Shown piece by piece: positions 18,215-26,801 of a stretch of 64,000 nt of DNA. The stretch's first letter is position 1. Every line of letters starts with the position of its first letter. The translations under genes and the position numbers were made by a program. The DNA lies in assembly GCA_001464385.1 (NCBI GenBank), contig LNFB01000146.1, forward strand, positions 62,001-126,000. Reading direction: 5' to 3'. The notes below the pieces were generated by a model that saw only the letters and a list, made by a program, of their open reading frames with translations, was not told the origin of the DNA and did not search any database. The DNA is from Deltaproteobacteria bacterium Ga0077550. GTDB lineage: Bacteria > Myxococcota_A > Polyangia > Nannocystales > Nannocystaceae.

Positions 18215-19084
18215 ATGGCGATCGCCCACGTCCACCTCGGCGGCCCCGTGTGGAGCTGCCCCGACTGGGTCGGCTCGCTGTATCCCGATGGCGCGCGTCC
18301 GCCGAGCTTCCTCGCCCACTACGCGCGGGTGTTCAACGCGGTCGAGGGCAACAGCACCTTCTACGCGGTGCCGCCCCGCGCCACGTTCGCGCGGTGGCGC
18401 GACGCGACGCCGGAGGACTTCCGCTTCTGCCTCAAGGTGCCGCGGACGGTCACCCATGATCGCCTGCTCGTCGGCGCCGAGCGGCCCTTCGCCGACTTCC
18501 TCGACGCGAGCGCCGAACTCGACACGCGCCTGGGTCCGACGATGATCCAGCTCCCGCCGGCGTTCGGGCCGTCGCGGCTGCCCACGCTGGCGCGCTGGCT
18601 CGACGCGCTGCCGAGTGATCGCTCGTTCGCGGTCGAGCCGCGGCACCCGGGGTTCTTCGACGGCGGCGCTGCCCATCGCGACCTCGACGCGGTGCTCCGC
18701 GAGCGGCGGATCGATCGCGTGATCTTCGACGCCACGGTGCTGCACGCATCGCGGGATCCCGACCCGGCAATCCGCGCGGCGCAGGAACGCAAGCCGCGGC
18801 TCGCGGTGCCCGCGGAGGCGACGGGCGATCGTCCCGTCGTCCGCCTCGTCGGCGTGGGCCACCCCGGCGCCTTCGATGCCGCGTTCGATCGTTGGGCCGT
18901 GCGCCTCGCGGCTTGGATCGCCGAGGGCCGCGCGCCGCTCGTGTTCGTGCACACGGCGGACGATCGCGACGTCCCGCGGCTGTGCGTCGAGCTCCACGGC
19001 ACACTGCGGCGGTACGTCGACGTCGGCACGCTCCCGGCGTGGCCGAGCACACGGCGCGGACAGATCTCACTGTTCGATCGTTGA
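18215..19084 (+). CDS. DUF72 (YecE-like) family protein
   Basis: 289 residues, about the usual family length. DUF72 features are present: an N-terminal GxPxWSxxxWVGxxYP motif, VEGNSTFYAVP, FRFCLKVPRTVTHD, and a TIM-barrel-like series of strands including FAVEPRHPGFF and the late VHTADD. DUF72 members are cytoplasmic with unproven activity. It diverges from the TerB-like gene with a very short shared upstream region, so the promoters may overlap. Confidence 0.88.
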   Translation: MAIAHVHLGGPVWSCPDWVGSLYPDGARPPSFLAHYARVFNAVEGNSTFYAVPPRATFARWRDATPEDFRFCLKVPRTVTHDRLLVGAERPFADFLDASAELDTRLGPTMIQLPPAFGPSRLPTLARWLDALPSDRSFAVEPRHPGFFDGGAAHRDLDAVLRERRIDRVIFDATVLHASRDPDPAIRAAQERKPRLAVPAEATGDRPVVRLVGVGHPGAFDAAFDRWAVRLAAWIAEGRAPLVFVHTADDRDVPRLCVELHGTLRRYVDVGTLPAWPSTRRGQISLFDR

Positions 19085-19241
19085 GCCCCGGCACGTCGGC
19101 TGCGCGCGGCCGGGCCGTCGGGCGCGCCAGCGGCCCGCCGATGGCGTCTGCCGGACGGCGAGGGGGGCGGCCATGGCGTGGATGGCGGCGGCGGGGCCCT
19201 GCCATTCGTGCGTCGGATCAGTATCATGGCGCCCGCCCACC

Positions 19242-20498
19242 ATGCCCGGACGCATCCACATGGCTATCTTCGTGCTCGCGTGCCTTGCCGGGCTCGCGTT
19301 CGCGTCGGTGTCGACCTTCGACTTCGCGCAGCACCTCGATCGCCAAGTCCACGATCTCCACTGTTCGTTCATCCCCGGCCAGCGCACCGCCGCGGTCGAG
19401 GGCGAGGCCGTCGGCTGCCAGGTCACGCTGATGAGCCCGTACTCGTCGGTGCTGCGCACGAAGATCTGGGGCGGCCTGCCGATCTCGCTCGCAGCGATGG
19501 GCGTGTTCGCGTTCCTGGCCTTCCGCGGGATCGATCTGCTCGGCCGCACCGGCGCGGCGAGGCGGCGCGCCGCGGGGTGGCTGTTCCTGTTCTCCTTCGT
19601 GCCCCTGGGCGCGTCGATCGTCATGGGGGCGATCGCGCTGCTCGAGCTCGAGGCGGCGTGCAAGGTGTGCATCGGCATCTACGGTGCATCGCTGGTCGCG
19701 GTGCTCGCCGCCGGCCTGGCCTACGCGAGCTGCCGCCGGCTCACGGACGACGTCGAGCCCGACGCGGTCGCCGGCCGCCCCGCCGCGACGGGCCCCGGCA
19801 ACGGCGTCTGGGCGCTGGTCGGCTTCGCCCAGCTCGGCGCCTTCGTCGGCGTCCCGACCCTCGGCTACATCGCCATGATGCCGGACTACTCGCGCTACGT
19901 CGGGACCTGCGGGAAGCTGGCCGACACCGAGGATCCCGGCGGGGTGATGGTCGCGCTCGACCAGAACAACGCGACCGCGGTCGCGGTCGAGGTCTTCGAT
20001 CCGCTGTGCCCGGCATGCCGCGCGTTCGACCGCCGGCTCGCGGCGTCGGGCCTCGATGCCCAGCTCCACCGCCGCGCGGTGCTGTTCCCCCTCGACGACA
20101 CCTGCAACTGGATGGTCGAGGGCGCCGTGCATCCCGGCGCGTGCACGATCAGCGAGGCGATCCTGTGCGCGGATGGTGCCAAGGGCGGCGGCGCCACCTC
20201 GAAGATGGTCATCGACTGGGCGTTCGAGGCCCAGGACGCCATCCGCGGCGCGACCAAGGACGACCCCACCGCGGCCAAGCGCATGGTCTCCGAGCGCTTC
20301 CCCGAGCTCGCGGCGTGCGTCGGCTCGGCCGAGGTGCAGCAGCGGCTCAACAAGTCGCTGCGCTGGGCGGTCGCCCACAGCATCCCGGTGCTGACGCCCC
20401 AGCTCTACGTCAACGGTGTGAAGCTCTGCCCCGAGGACACCGACCTCGGGCTCGAATACAGCCTCACCGGGCTGCTCAACCGCCGAGGTGCACCATGA
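19242..20498 (+). CDS. Vitamin K epoxide reductase (VKOR) fused to a DsbA-like thioredoxin domain
   Basis: 418 residues. Residues 1-215 are the VKOR membrane domain: the first helix, loop cysteines Cys41 and Cys59, and the quinone-side CxxC at Cys140/Cys143 (ACKVCIGIYG), with five predicted membrane spans. From about 240 a thioredoxin-like domain carries CPAC (256-259, FDPLCPACRAF) and a late cis-Pro region (PVLTPQLYVNG). Bacterial VKOR-thioredoxin fusions act as the DsbB+DsbA pair that forms disulfides in exported proteins. This fits a genome rich in Cys-containing lipoproteins. The stop overlaps the next start in ATGA at 20495, so translation is probably coupled. A second ATG at 19260 is possible. 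Confidence 0.88.
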   Translation: MPGRIHMAIFVLACLAGLAFASVSTFDFAQHLDRQVHDLHCSFIPGQRTAAVEGEAVGCQVTLMSPYSSVLRTKIWGGLPISLAAMGVFAFLAFRGIDLLGRTGAARRRAAGWLFLFSFVPLGASIVMGAIALLELEAACKVCIGIYGASLVAVLAAGLAYASCRRLTDDVEPDAVAGRPAATGPGNGVWALVGFAQLGAFVGVPTLGYIAMMPDYSRYVGTCGKLADTEDPGGVMVALDQNNATAVAVEVFDPLCPACRAFDRRLAASGLDAQLHRRAVLFPLDDTCNWMVEGAVHPGACTISEAILCADGAKGGGATSKMVIDWAFEAQDAIRGATKDDPTAAKRMVSERFPELAACVGSAEVQQRLNKSLRWAVAHSIPVLTPQLYVNGVKLCPEDTDLGLEYSLTGLLNRRGAP

Positions 20499-21208
20499 AT
20501 CCGATGGTCTTGCGCGTGGGTCTGGGGCTGGTCCTCGCGATCGCCCCGACGATGATGGCCGGCAGCTGGGTCCGCGGCGCGGGCAAGCGGCTGGCCAAGA
20601 TCGAGGCCGGCGAGGTCGTCGCCGACGACGCCGACGACGGCGAGGTCGCGATCGCGACGGCGGCCGACGAGGGCTACTGCAACGGGGATCTGCGCAAGAT
20701 CCTCCGCCGCGTGCTGCAGAGCTGCGGTCTGCTCGGCTCGGGCGAGGTCCGCGGTTGCCAGCCGGTCCAGGCCAAGAACGTCGCGACGATGACCGGCGCG
20801 GACTTCAACGCGCTGTTCCTGCCGCTGTCGCAGCGCGCCGGCATCATCCAGTTCGACAAGGATTCGGCCGAGCTCGACCCGCAGGACACCGGCCTGCTCG
20901 ACAAGGTCTTCGCCGATCAGCGCGGCGCCAGCTACTTCTTCGTGGTCGCGCGCAGCTCCCCCGAGGGCAGCGCCGATCACAACCGTGATCTGTCGCAGAA
21001 GCGCGCCGACGCGGTGATGAACCACCTGCGGTCCACGTTCAAGGATCCCGATCTCGATCGCGAGGTCGGGATGCTCTGGCTCGGCGAAGAGTACGCCCAG
21101 CTCGATCAGGATTTCTGTCAGTGGTCGCGCTCGGGCGCCGCCGACAAGTGCAAGCCCAAGGATCTCAACCGGAGCGCGTTCGTGGCATGGATCGACTGTC
21201 GCCTGTAG
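20495..21208 (+). CDS. OmpA-like exported protein of the VKOR operon
   Basis: 237 residues with a signal peptide (about 1-22), an acidic segment, and a diverged OmpA-like peptidoglycan-binding domain (IIQFDKDSAELDPQD, then RDLSQKRADAVMNHL). It also has cysteines at CNGDLR, SCGLL, GCQPV, FCQW, DKCK and the terminal DCRL, an unusual number for OmpA domains. It is translationally coupled to the VKOR fusion (ATGA overlap) and overlaps the next gene by 22 bases. I infer that it is a disulfide-containing client or partner of the operon's oxidase. Confidence 0.8.
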   Translation: MNPMVLRVGLGLVLAIAPTMMAGSWVRGAGKRLAKIEAGEVVADDADDGEVAIATAADEGYCNGDLRKILRRVLQSCGLLGSGEVRGCQPVQAKNVATMTGADFNALFLPLSQRAGIIQFDKDSAELDPQDTGLLDKVFADQRGASYFFVVARSSPEGSADHNRDLSQKRADAVMNHLRSTFKDPDLDREVGMLWLGEEYAQLDQDFCQWSRSGAADKCKPKDLNRSAFVAWIDCRL

Positions 21209-21780
21209 TCATGCTGTTGGCCCTGTCGCTCGCCGGCTGCGACGACGACGATGCGCCGGTCTCGAAGGCCGGCGGATCGCGCGTGGACGCGGTGGTCGCC
21301 AAGGCGCCGAAGATCGATCTCGCCGGGTTCTGCGACGTGCACGCCGAGCCGGCCACCGCCAAGCCGATGGTGCTGCCGGAGCTGGCCGAGCCGGCGCCGA
21401 AGGCCGGCTCGGGCTGGCGTTGGATCAACGTGTGGGCCACGTGGTGCAAGCCCTGCGTCGAGGAACTCCCGATGCTCGACGGGTTGCGCAAGCGCTTCAC
21501 CGAGGATCACCTCCCCCTCGAGCTGCAGTTCCTGTCCGTCGACGCGAGCAAGGCCGACGTCGACGCGTTCCGCACCTCGCACCCGAACACCCCGGCGAGC
21601 CTGCGCATCGGCGACGCCGGCACGCTCGCGGACTGGCTCGGTCGCATCGGGCTCGATGCCAACAGCGCGCTGCCGATCCACATCTTCGTCGACGGCGACG
21701 CGAAGATCCGCTGCGTGCGGATGGGCGCGGTCGAGGCAAGTCACTACGACACGGTGCGCGGCATGGTCCGCGCGGGGTAG
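21187..21780 (+). CDS. TlpA/ResA-like thioredoxin lipoprotein
   Basis: 197 residues. The lipobox is LSLAGC (Cys18). The thioredoxin active site is WATWCKPC (Cys87/Cys90), with a later cis-Pro region ALPIHIFVDGD. TlpA/ResA-like lipoproteins usually reduce disulfides in the periplasm, for example for cytochrome c maturation or DsbC-type repair. It is the third gene of the VKOR operon and starts inside the end of the OmpA-like gene, in another frame. Oxidising and reducing activities in one operon suggest a balanced disulfide system; that is inference. Confidence 0.85.
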   Translation: MDRLSPVVMLLALSLAGCDDDDAPVSKAGGSRVDAVVAKAPKIDLAGFCDVHAEPATAKPMVLPELAEPAPKAGSGWRWINVWATWCKPCVEELPMLDGLRKRFTEDHLPLELQFLSVDASKADVDAFRTSHPNTPASLRIGDAGTLADWLGRIGLDANSALPIHIFVDGDAKIRCVRMGAVEASHYDTVRGMVRAG

Positions 21781-21804
21781 CCCCGCGCCGACATCCGGCG
21801 CCGA

Positions 21805-22596
21805 TCAGCGCTCGCGCTGGCGCAGCCCGGTCATCTCGGAGGTGCCCCAGCCCCAGAACCGCTTGATCCCTGGGCTGCGCTTCGCGAGCTGCTCGACCAC
21901 GCGGAAGCCGTCGCCGTAGCCGGGGAACGTGTCGACCAGGGCGATGTCGCCGGTGAGCTTCGGGATCACCTCGAACGCGTCGCCGACGATCACCTCGAGC
22001 GGCTTGCGCACGTGGGGCCGGATCACCGGCAGGATCCAATCGACCAGCTCTTGGTCGATCTCGACGACGACGATCCGCTTCACCTGCAGCCGCTTGCTGA
22101 CCTCGATGAGCTGGTGGCCGAGGCCGAGGCCGGCGATGATCACCTTGCCCTTGGACTGCCGGGTGCCGGGGCGAAGCGTCATGATCTCGCCAGGGGTGAG
22201 CGACATCCACGGCGCCTCGTTCCACGGCGGTCCACCGTCGTCGATCTCCTTCACCTGGTAGAGCGCGGGGATGATGACGTCGCTGTCGAAGATCACCGTG
22301 CCGACCTCGGCGCCCCACCACGTCAGCAGCGGCTGGCCGGCGCGGTGCAGCCGCACGCAGTAGCGGAAGCGTCGGTTCGGCGAGTCGACGAATTGACCGG
22401 GTTCGAGCAGGTGAACTGGGGCGTCGGAGGCGACCACGCCGGCGAACAGCTCGAGCACCTCATAGGTGTCCCCGATGAAATTGAGCTTGGGCGCCCAGGC
22501 CACGGCGGGCGACCACGGCACACACTGCCGCATGCGCGCGAGATAGTCGTCGTTCAGCGCACGGGCCTGTGCCGGTGTGAGGCGGACCGGTGACAT
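21805..22596 (-). CDS. Spermidine-synthase-like class I SAM-fold protein
   Basis: 263 residues, cytoplasmic. The SAM-binding core is visible from about 165: KVIIAGLGLGHQLIEVSKRL (motif I), IVVVEIDQELVDWILP (motif II, acidic residue), VIVGDAFEVIPKL and IALVDTFPGYGD. The pattern matches spermidine-synthase-like or PABMT-type folds, but no specific substrate residues can be claimed. The N-terminal 160 residues are an unfamiliar, probably beta-rich domain. The ATG at 22596 is preferred because upstream residues look non-coding and the gene at 22689 diverges. It ends convergently 24 bases from the TlpA-like gene. Confidence 0.75.
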   Translation of the reverse strand: MSPVRLTPAQARALNDDYLARMRQCVPWSPAVAWAPKLNFIGDTYEVLELFAGVVASDAPVHLLEPGQFVDSPNRRFRYCVRLHRAGQPLLTWWGAEVGTVIFDSDVIIPALYQVKEIDDGGPPWNEAPWMSLTPGEIMTLRPGTRQSKGKVIIAGLGLGHQLIEVSKRLQVKRIVVVEIDQELVDWILPVIRPHVRKPLEVIVGDAFEVIPKLTGDIALVDTFPGYGDGFRVVEQLAKRSPGIKRFWGWGTSEMTGLRQRER

Positions 22597-22688
22597 CGAC
22601 GCATCGTAACTCGGCCGCCGGCCGAAGGGACCGACACCGTTGCGGGGACCGAGCCCGCATTCCGCGGTATGGTCGGGGCGCGAGCGCG

Positions 22689-23435
22689 ATGACCCAGGGG
22701 CCACCACCGGCCGCGGATCCCGGAGCGGTGTCCGCGGACAGCGTCGAGGACTTCACCCTCGACGACGGCACGCGGCTGCGCCTGAGGGCGTTGCGGTCCT
22801 CGGATCGCGACAAGATCGCGGAGGGCCTGTCGCGGCTGTCGCCGCAGTCGCGGTACCTGCGGTTCTTCACCGCGAAGGCCCGCCTGACCGACGCCGAGCT
22901 GCGCTACCTCAGCGAGGTCGATGGTCACGACCACTACGCGATCGGGATCTGCTTCCTCGACGACGACGGCGCGGAGGGCGACGGTGTCGCGGTCGGCCGC
23001 TTCGTCCGCCTGCCCGAGAACCCCGAGATCGCCGAGCCCGCGATCGCCGTCGTCGACGACATGCAGGGCCGCGGGCTCGGGCGCCGGCTGATGGAGCGGC
23101 TCGTCGCCGCGGCGGCCCAACGCGGGGTGCTGCACTTTCGCACCGAGTTCCTCGCGGTCAACGACTCGATGCGCGACCTGGTCGCCAAGCTCTCGCCCGA
23201 GGCGCGCTTCGTCGCCGAGGGGCCGGTGGTCGTGGCGGAGTTCCCGATCGCGCCGCACCCGGTGCCCGCGGGGACGGTGCCGCCGATGTACCAGTGGCTG
23301 CGGCTGGTCGCCGAGCGGGCGGTCGAGTTCCGCCGCGCGTTCGCCATGATGTTCGACGCGGCGACGATCCGAGCGGCCCTCGAGCGCGCGCGCCGGGAGC
23401 TGACCGAGCGCGTGCGGGGCCCGGCGGACGAGTAG
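22689..23435 (+). CDS. GNAT-family N-acetyltransferase
   Basis: 248 residues. The fold begins LDDGTRLRLRALRSSDRDKI, then RYLRFF, with acetyl-CoA motif A at AIAVVDDMQGRGLGRRLM (Q/RxxGxG). An extra C-terminal helical segment (about 200-248) is not part of the minimal fold. The sequence resembles the GNAT domain of protein-lysine acetyltransferases (Pat-like), so it could modify metabolic enzymes; the substrate is unknown. It lies 14 bases upstream of plsX on the same strand and is probably co-transcribed. Confidence 0.82.
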   Translation: MTQGPPPAADPGAVSADSVEDFTLDDGTRLRLRALRSSDRDKIAEGLSRLSPQSRYLRFFTAKARLTDAELRYLSEVDGHDHYAIGICFLDDDGAEGDGVAVGRFVRLPENPEIAEPAIAVVDDMQGRGLGRRLMERLVAAAAQRGVLHFRTEFLAVNDSMRDLVAKLSPEARFVAEGPVVVAEFPIAPHPVPAGTVPPMYQWLRLVAERAVEFRRAFAMMFDAATIRAALERARRELTERVRGPADE

Positions 23436-23449
23436 GTTACCATGGCGCC

Positions 23450-24493
23450 ATGACGGCGCCGATCCGGATCCTGCTCGATGCCATGGGGGGCGACCGAGCG
23501 CCGAGCGAGCCGGTGCGCGCGGCGGCGGAGATCAGCCGGACGACCGCGATCCACGTGGTCCTCTGCGGCGAGGTGGCGGCGATCGAGCGCGAGCTCGCTA
23601 CGGTCGAGCATGCCCGTGAACGCATCGAGATCATGCCGGCCGTCGGTGCGATCGGGATGGACGAGAAGCCGCGCGAGGCGATCGCCGCCAAGCCCGACGC
23701 CTCGCTCTGCGTCGCGATGCGGGCGCTCGGCGAGGGCAAGGGCGACGCGCTGGTCTCGGCCGGTTCGACCGGCGCGCTGGTCCTCGCGTCCTCGCAGTGG
23801 GTGCCGCGCATCGAGGGCATCGAGCGGGCCGCGCTCGCGGCCGTCTACCCGACGCAGCAGCGGGCGAACAATCGCGACCGGTTCGCGCTGCTGCTCGACG
23901 TCGGCGCCACGGTGCATTGTCGGCCGCAGGACCTGCTCTTCTTCGCGTACATGGGCCACGCCTACGCGAGCCGCATCAGCAAGGTCGAGCGCCCGACCAT
24001 CGGCCTGCTGAACATGGGCTCGGAGCCGACGAAGGGCGGAGAGACGCTGGTCGCGGCCCACGCCCTACTGCGCGGCGAGCCTCGCCTGAACTTCATCGGC
24101 AACGTCGAGGGCAACGACATCCCGCTGGGCAAGGCCGACGTCATCGTCTGCGAAGGGCTGCTCGGCAACGTGGCGCTGAAGATGGCCGAGGGCACCGGCG
24201 AGCTGTTCCGCAACCTCGGCACGTGGGCGTTCAAGCAGAGCCTGTTGTGGAAGCTCGGCCTGTTGCTGTTGTCGTCGGGCCTGCGTCGGCTCAAGGACCT
24301 CACGGACTACAGCGAGTACGGCGGCGCGCCGCTGCTAGGGTTCACGCGGCCGATCATCAAGGCCCACGGACGCAGCAGCGCGCAGGCGATCGGCAACGCG
24401 ATCAAGGTCGCGGCCAAGGCGGCGCGCGACGGCGTGTGCACGGACATCGCCGCGTGCGCGCGGGACTTCGCGGCCAAACAGGCGCAGGCCTGA
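23450..24493 (+). CDS. plsX: Phosphate acyltransferase PlsX
   Basis: 347 residues, the usual PlsX length. It forms acyl-phosphate from acyl-ACP and phosphate for phospholipid synthesis, acting peripherally at the membrane. Family landmarks are ILLDAMGGDRAP at the N-terminus, LVSAGSTGALV, LLDVGATVHCRP, IGLLNMGSEPTKG, FIGNVEGNDIPLG and the late VKVAAKAA-type helix. The plsY partner and the fabH usually found next to it are absent here. The start ATG at 23450 is secure by alignment to the family N-terminus. Confidence 0.95.
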   Translation: MTAPIRILLDAMGGDRAPSEPVRAAAEISRTTAIHVVLCGEVAAIERELATVEHARERIEIMPAVGAIGMDEKPREAIAAKPDASLCVAMRALGEGKGDALVSAGSTGALVLASSQWVPRIEGIERAALAAVYPTQQRANNRDRFALLLDVGATVHCRPQDLLFFAYMGHAYASRISKVERPTIGLLNMGSEPTKGGETLVAAHALLRGEPRLNFIGNVEGNDIPLGKADVIVCEGLLGNVALKMAEGTGELFRNLGTWAFKQSLLWKLGLLLLSSGLRRLKDLTDYSEYGGAPLLGFTRPIIKAHGRSSAQAIGNAIKVAAKAARDGVCTDIAACARDFAAKQAQA

Positions 24494-24499
24494 GCGCGT

Positions 24500-25381
24500 T
24501 CAGCCCGGGACGTGGATCTCGACGAACTCGTAGTCGAAGTTCCCCGAGCCCGTCGGGTCCGAGTACTCCGAGATGTACGGCACGCCCACGGTGCCGCCGG
24601 TCGCCGATGCGACGCCGGGCGTGCTGTCGAAGTTCGGCGAGAGCCCGAGCTCCCACGCCCCGTCGTCGTCCCCGGCCGCCGAAGCGTCGGTGCGCGCGAG
24701 CACGGTGGCGAGGTCGAGCGGCGGCGTCGGGCCCTCGACCAGGTTCTGGTCGGGGTCGAGCAGCGAGTACGTCTCGGCGCCGTTGATGGTGGGGAACACG
24801 TCGAGGCCCTCGAAGTAGACGACCTCGTCGCCCCAGCTCTGCCCCCAGAAGTCCTGGAACGTGGCGGACGACGCGTTGCGCCCGATGACGATGACGGTGC
24901 CGACGTTGACCAGCGTGTTGTCGGGGATCACGAACTCGCGGGCCGAGTCGGTCTGGATGATCGTGTAGCCCGAGAGATCGACGAACTCGACGCCCTGCGT
25001 GTCGGTCTCGGTCGCGTCGGTGGTGGTGCCTGGGTCGGTCGTCGATGTCGAGGGATCGGTGTCGGTGGGATCACCCGAGGTGCCGTCGGAGCTCGACGCG
25101 TCGGCGGTGGGGTCGGTGCCGTCGCTCGACTCGGCGGGTTCGGTCGCACCGGACTCGCCGTCGACGCCCGCGGTCGGGTCGACGCCCGTCGAGTCCTCGG
25201 CGTCGCCGCTGGTGCCCGGATCGGTGGTGACCGGCCCGTCGCCCTGCGTGTCGGCGCCGCTCGATCCGCCCTCGCCGACGTCGTCGCCGGAGGACGCGCC
25301 CCGGTTCATCTCGGCGCCGGCGCACGCGGTGGTGCCCACGAACAGGAGCAGGGTCGCGACGAACGGAGTCGGGGTGCGCAT
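24500..25381 (-). CDS. Stalked lipoprotein with a lamin-tail-like domain
   Basis: 293 residues. Signal peptide and lipobox FVGTTAC (about residue 20), then a long Asp/Thr/Ser/Gly stalk (30-130). The C-terminal domain contains FVDLSGYTIIQTD, FVIPDNTLVNVGTVIVIGRN and GDEVVYFEG, a pattern like bacterial lamin-tail domains (VDLSGWTL...IPAGT...LVIG). It ends 7 bases from the convergent plsX and is divergent from the lipoprotein at 25622. A surface location is inferred. Confidence 0.78.
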   Translation of the reverse strand: MRTPTPFVATLLLFVGTTACAGAEMNRGASSGDDVGEGGSSGADTQGDGPVTTDPGTSGDAEDSTGVDPTAGVDGESGATEPAESSDGTDPTADASSSDGTSGDPTDTDPSTSTTDPGTTTDATETDTQGVEFVDLSGYTIIQTDSAREFVIPDNTLVNVGTVIVIGRNASSATFQDFWGQSWGDEVVYFEGLDVFPTINGAETYSLLDPDQNLVEGPTPPLDLATVLARTDASAAGDDDGAWELGLSPNFDSTPGVASATGGTVGVPYISEYSDPTGSGNFDYEFVEIHVPG

Positions 25382-25584
25382 GGGGGTCCTCTCGAACGAG
25401 CTGGGGTGCTCCCAGGACGGGCGCGGGTTCACGAGGTTGCGCCCAGGGCCGGGTGTGGTGACTCATGACCGCCGACTTGGATTCGAGCGTTCCTGACGTG
25501 CGGACGTGGCGCCGAAACAGGAAACCTTCGAGGTCGGTGGAGAAACCGCGTTTCTCGACCTTTGGTGCGTCTTGTTGGATTTGG

Positions 25585-25614
25585 TTGTCTTATCCGCGAG
25601 AACAGGTCTACAGT
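25585..25614 (+). promoter_or_regulatory. Candidate sigma70-type promoter
   Basis: In a locally AT-richer stretch, TTGTCT (25585-25590) and TACAGT (25609-25614) are separated by 18 bases and lie just before the ATG at 25622. If correct, the transcript would have almost no leader. This comes from pattern reading only. Confidence 0.3.
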
Positions 25615-25621
25615 CGCACAC

Positions 25622-26590
25622 ATGCGGATGCCCTCGATTTTCCACGCCGGGTTGGTCTTCACGTCGGCCTCGCTGCTCCTCGCGGCCTGCGGCGACCCCA
25701 AGAGCAACGACAACCCGACCACCACCAACGTCGATCCGACCAACACCTCGGAATCGGACACCGACGCGGCGACCACGGGCGTGGACTCGGAGACCGATCC
25801 GACCAACGCCTCGGCGGAGAGCGACCCCACCGACGCGAGCGCGACGATGGGCGACTCCTCGAGCGACGACGGCGGCGTCTCCGACTCCGCGGTGTTCATC
25901 ATCGATCCCGACGGCGCGGGCGTGAACAACGAGTGCGACATCTGGGCCCAGGACTGCATGAAGGGCGAGAAGTGCATGCCGTGGGACAACGCCGGCGGCA
26001 ATTCGTGGAACGCCACGCGCTGCAGCCCGGTCGACGACAACCCCGGTCAGCCGGGTGACTCCTGCACCGTCGAGGGCAGCGGCGTCAGCGGCATCGATGA
26101 CTGTGCGCTCAGCTCGATGTGCTGGAACGTCGACGGCGAGACCAACATGGGCGTCTGCGTCGGCTTCTGCCAGGGCAGCGAGGCGAACCCGATCTGTCCG
26201 GATCCCGACACCGGGTGTTCGATCACGAACAACGGCGTCCTCATCCTCTGCCTGCCGTTCTGTGATCCGCTTCTGCAGGACTGCGCCGAGGGCGAGGCGT
26301 GCTACCCGGAGCCCAACGGCTTCTTCTGCTCGCCCGATGCCGGCGGCGAAGAGGGGGCGTTCGGTGACCCGTGCGAGTACCTGAACGTCTGCGATCCGGG
26401 CCTCTTCTGCGCCGACGCGGCGACGGTGCCCGACTGCGCCGGCTCCACCGGTTGCTGCAGCGAGTACTGCGACACCAGCGAGCCCGACGCGATGTGCATG
26501 GGCAACGGCCAGATGTGCACGCCGTTCTACGAGGAGGGCCAGGCCCCTCCCGGCTACGAGAACGTCGGCATCTGCATCATCCCGCAGTAG
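25622..26590 (+). CDS. Cys-rich stalked lipoprotein
   Basis: 322 residues. The lipobox is LLLAAC (about residue 19), followed by an Asn/Thr/Asp/Ser stalk to about 95. The globular part has some 24 cysteines in blocks such as CDIWAQDCMKGEKCMPW, CDPLLQDCAEGEACYPE and CDPGLFCADAATVPDCAG, a repeat pattern common in secreted myxobacterial proteins. Many disulfides are expected. Function is unknown. A strong terminator lies about 50 bases downstream. The gene is divergent from the lipoprotein ending at 24500, across a 240-base intergenic region. Confidence 0.82.
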   Translation: MRMPSIFHAGLVFTSASLLLAACGDPKSNDNPTTTNVDPTNTSESDTDAATTGVDSETDPTNASAESDPTDASATMGDSSSDDGGVSDSAVFIIDPDGAGVNNECDIWAQDCMKGEKCMPWDNAGGNSWNATRCSPVDDNPGQPGDSCTVEGSGVSGIDDCALSSMCWNVDGETNMGVCVGFCQGSEANPICPDPDTGCSITNNGVLILCLPFCDPLLQDCAEGEACYPEPNGFFCSPDAGGEEGAFGDPCEYLNVCDPGLFCADAATVPDCAGSTGCCSEYCDTSEPDAMCMGNGQMCTPFYEEGQAPPGYENVGICIIPQ

Positions 26591-26639
26591 CCCGCGGTGA
26601 GCGAAGGCGGCCTCGGCCGCCCAACTCCATCCGCCTGCG

Positions 26640-26675
26640 AAGGGGCGACCGGTGCACGACCGGCCGCCCCTTTTC
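26640..26675 (+). terminator. Rho-independent terminator
   Basis: AAGGGGCG (26640-26647) pairs with CGCCCCTT (26665-26672), with an inner CCGG/CCGG pairing, followed by TTCC. It separates the lipoprotein gene ending at 26590 from the NAD salvage operon. A run of nine G (26702-26710) follows. Confidence 0.75.
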
Positions 26676-26724
26676 CGTGGCGCGGCCCTGGCGTTGGCCG
26701 CGGGGGGGGGCCCAGATCGCCGTT

Positions 26725-26738
26725 CGAGACCGGTCTCG
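26725..26738. promoter_or_regulatory. 14-base perfect palindrome upstream of pncB, candidate operator
   Basis: CGAGACCGGTCTCG reads the same on both strands and lies 63 bases before the pncB start codon. Because the operon's last gene encodes an NrtR-like regulator, this is a natural candidate for its operator. That link is inference; only the symmetry is seen. Confidence 0.4.
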
Positions 26739-26801
26739 GCGCCAAAGTGCGGTGCGGCGCGTGCACCCGCCGCCATTTGTGGTCATAGAACTAGCAAAGC
26801 C

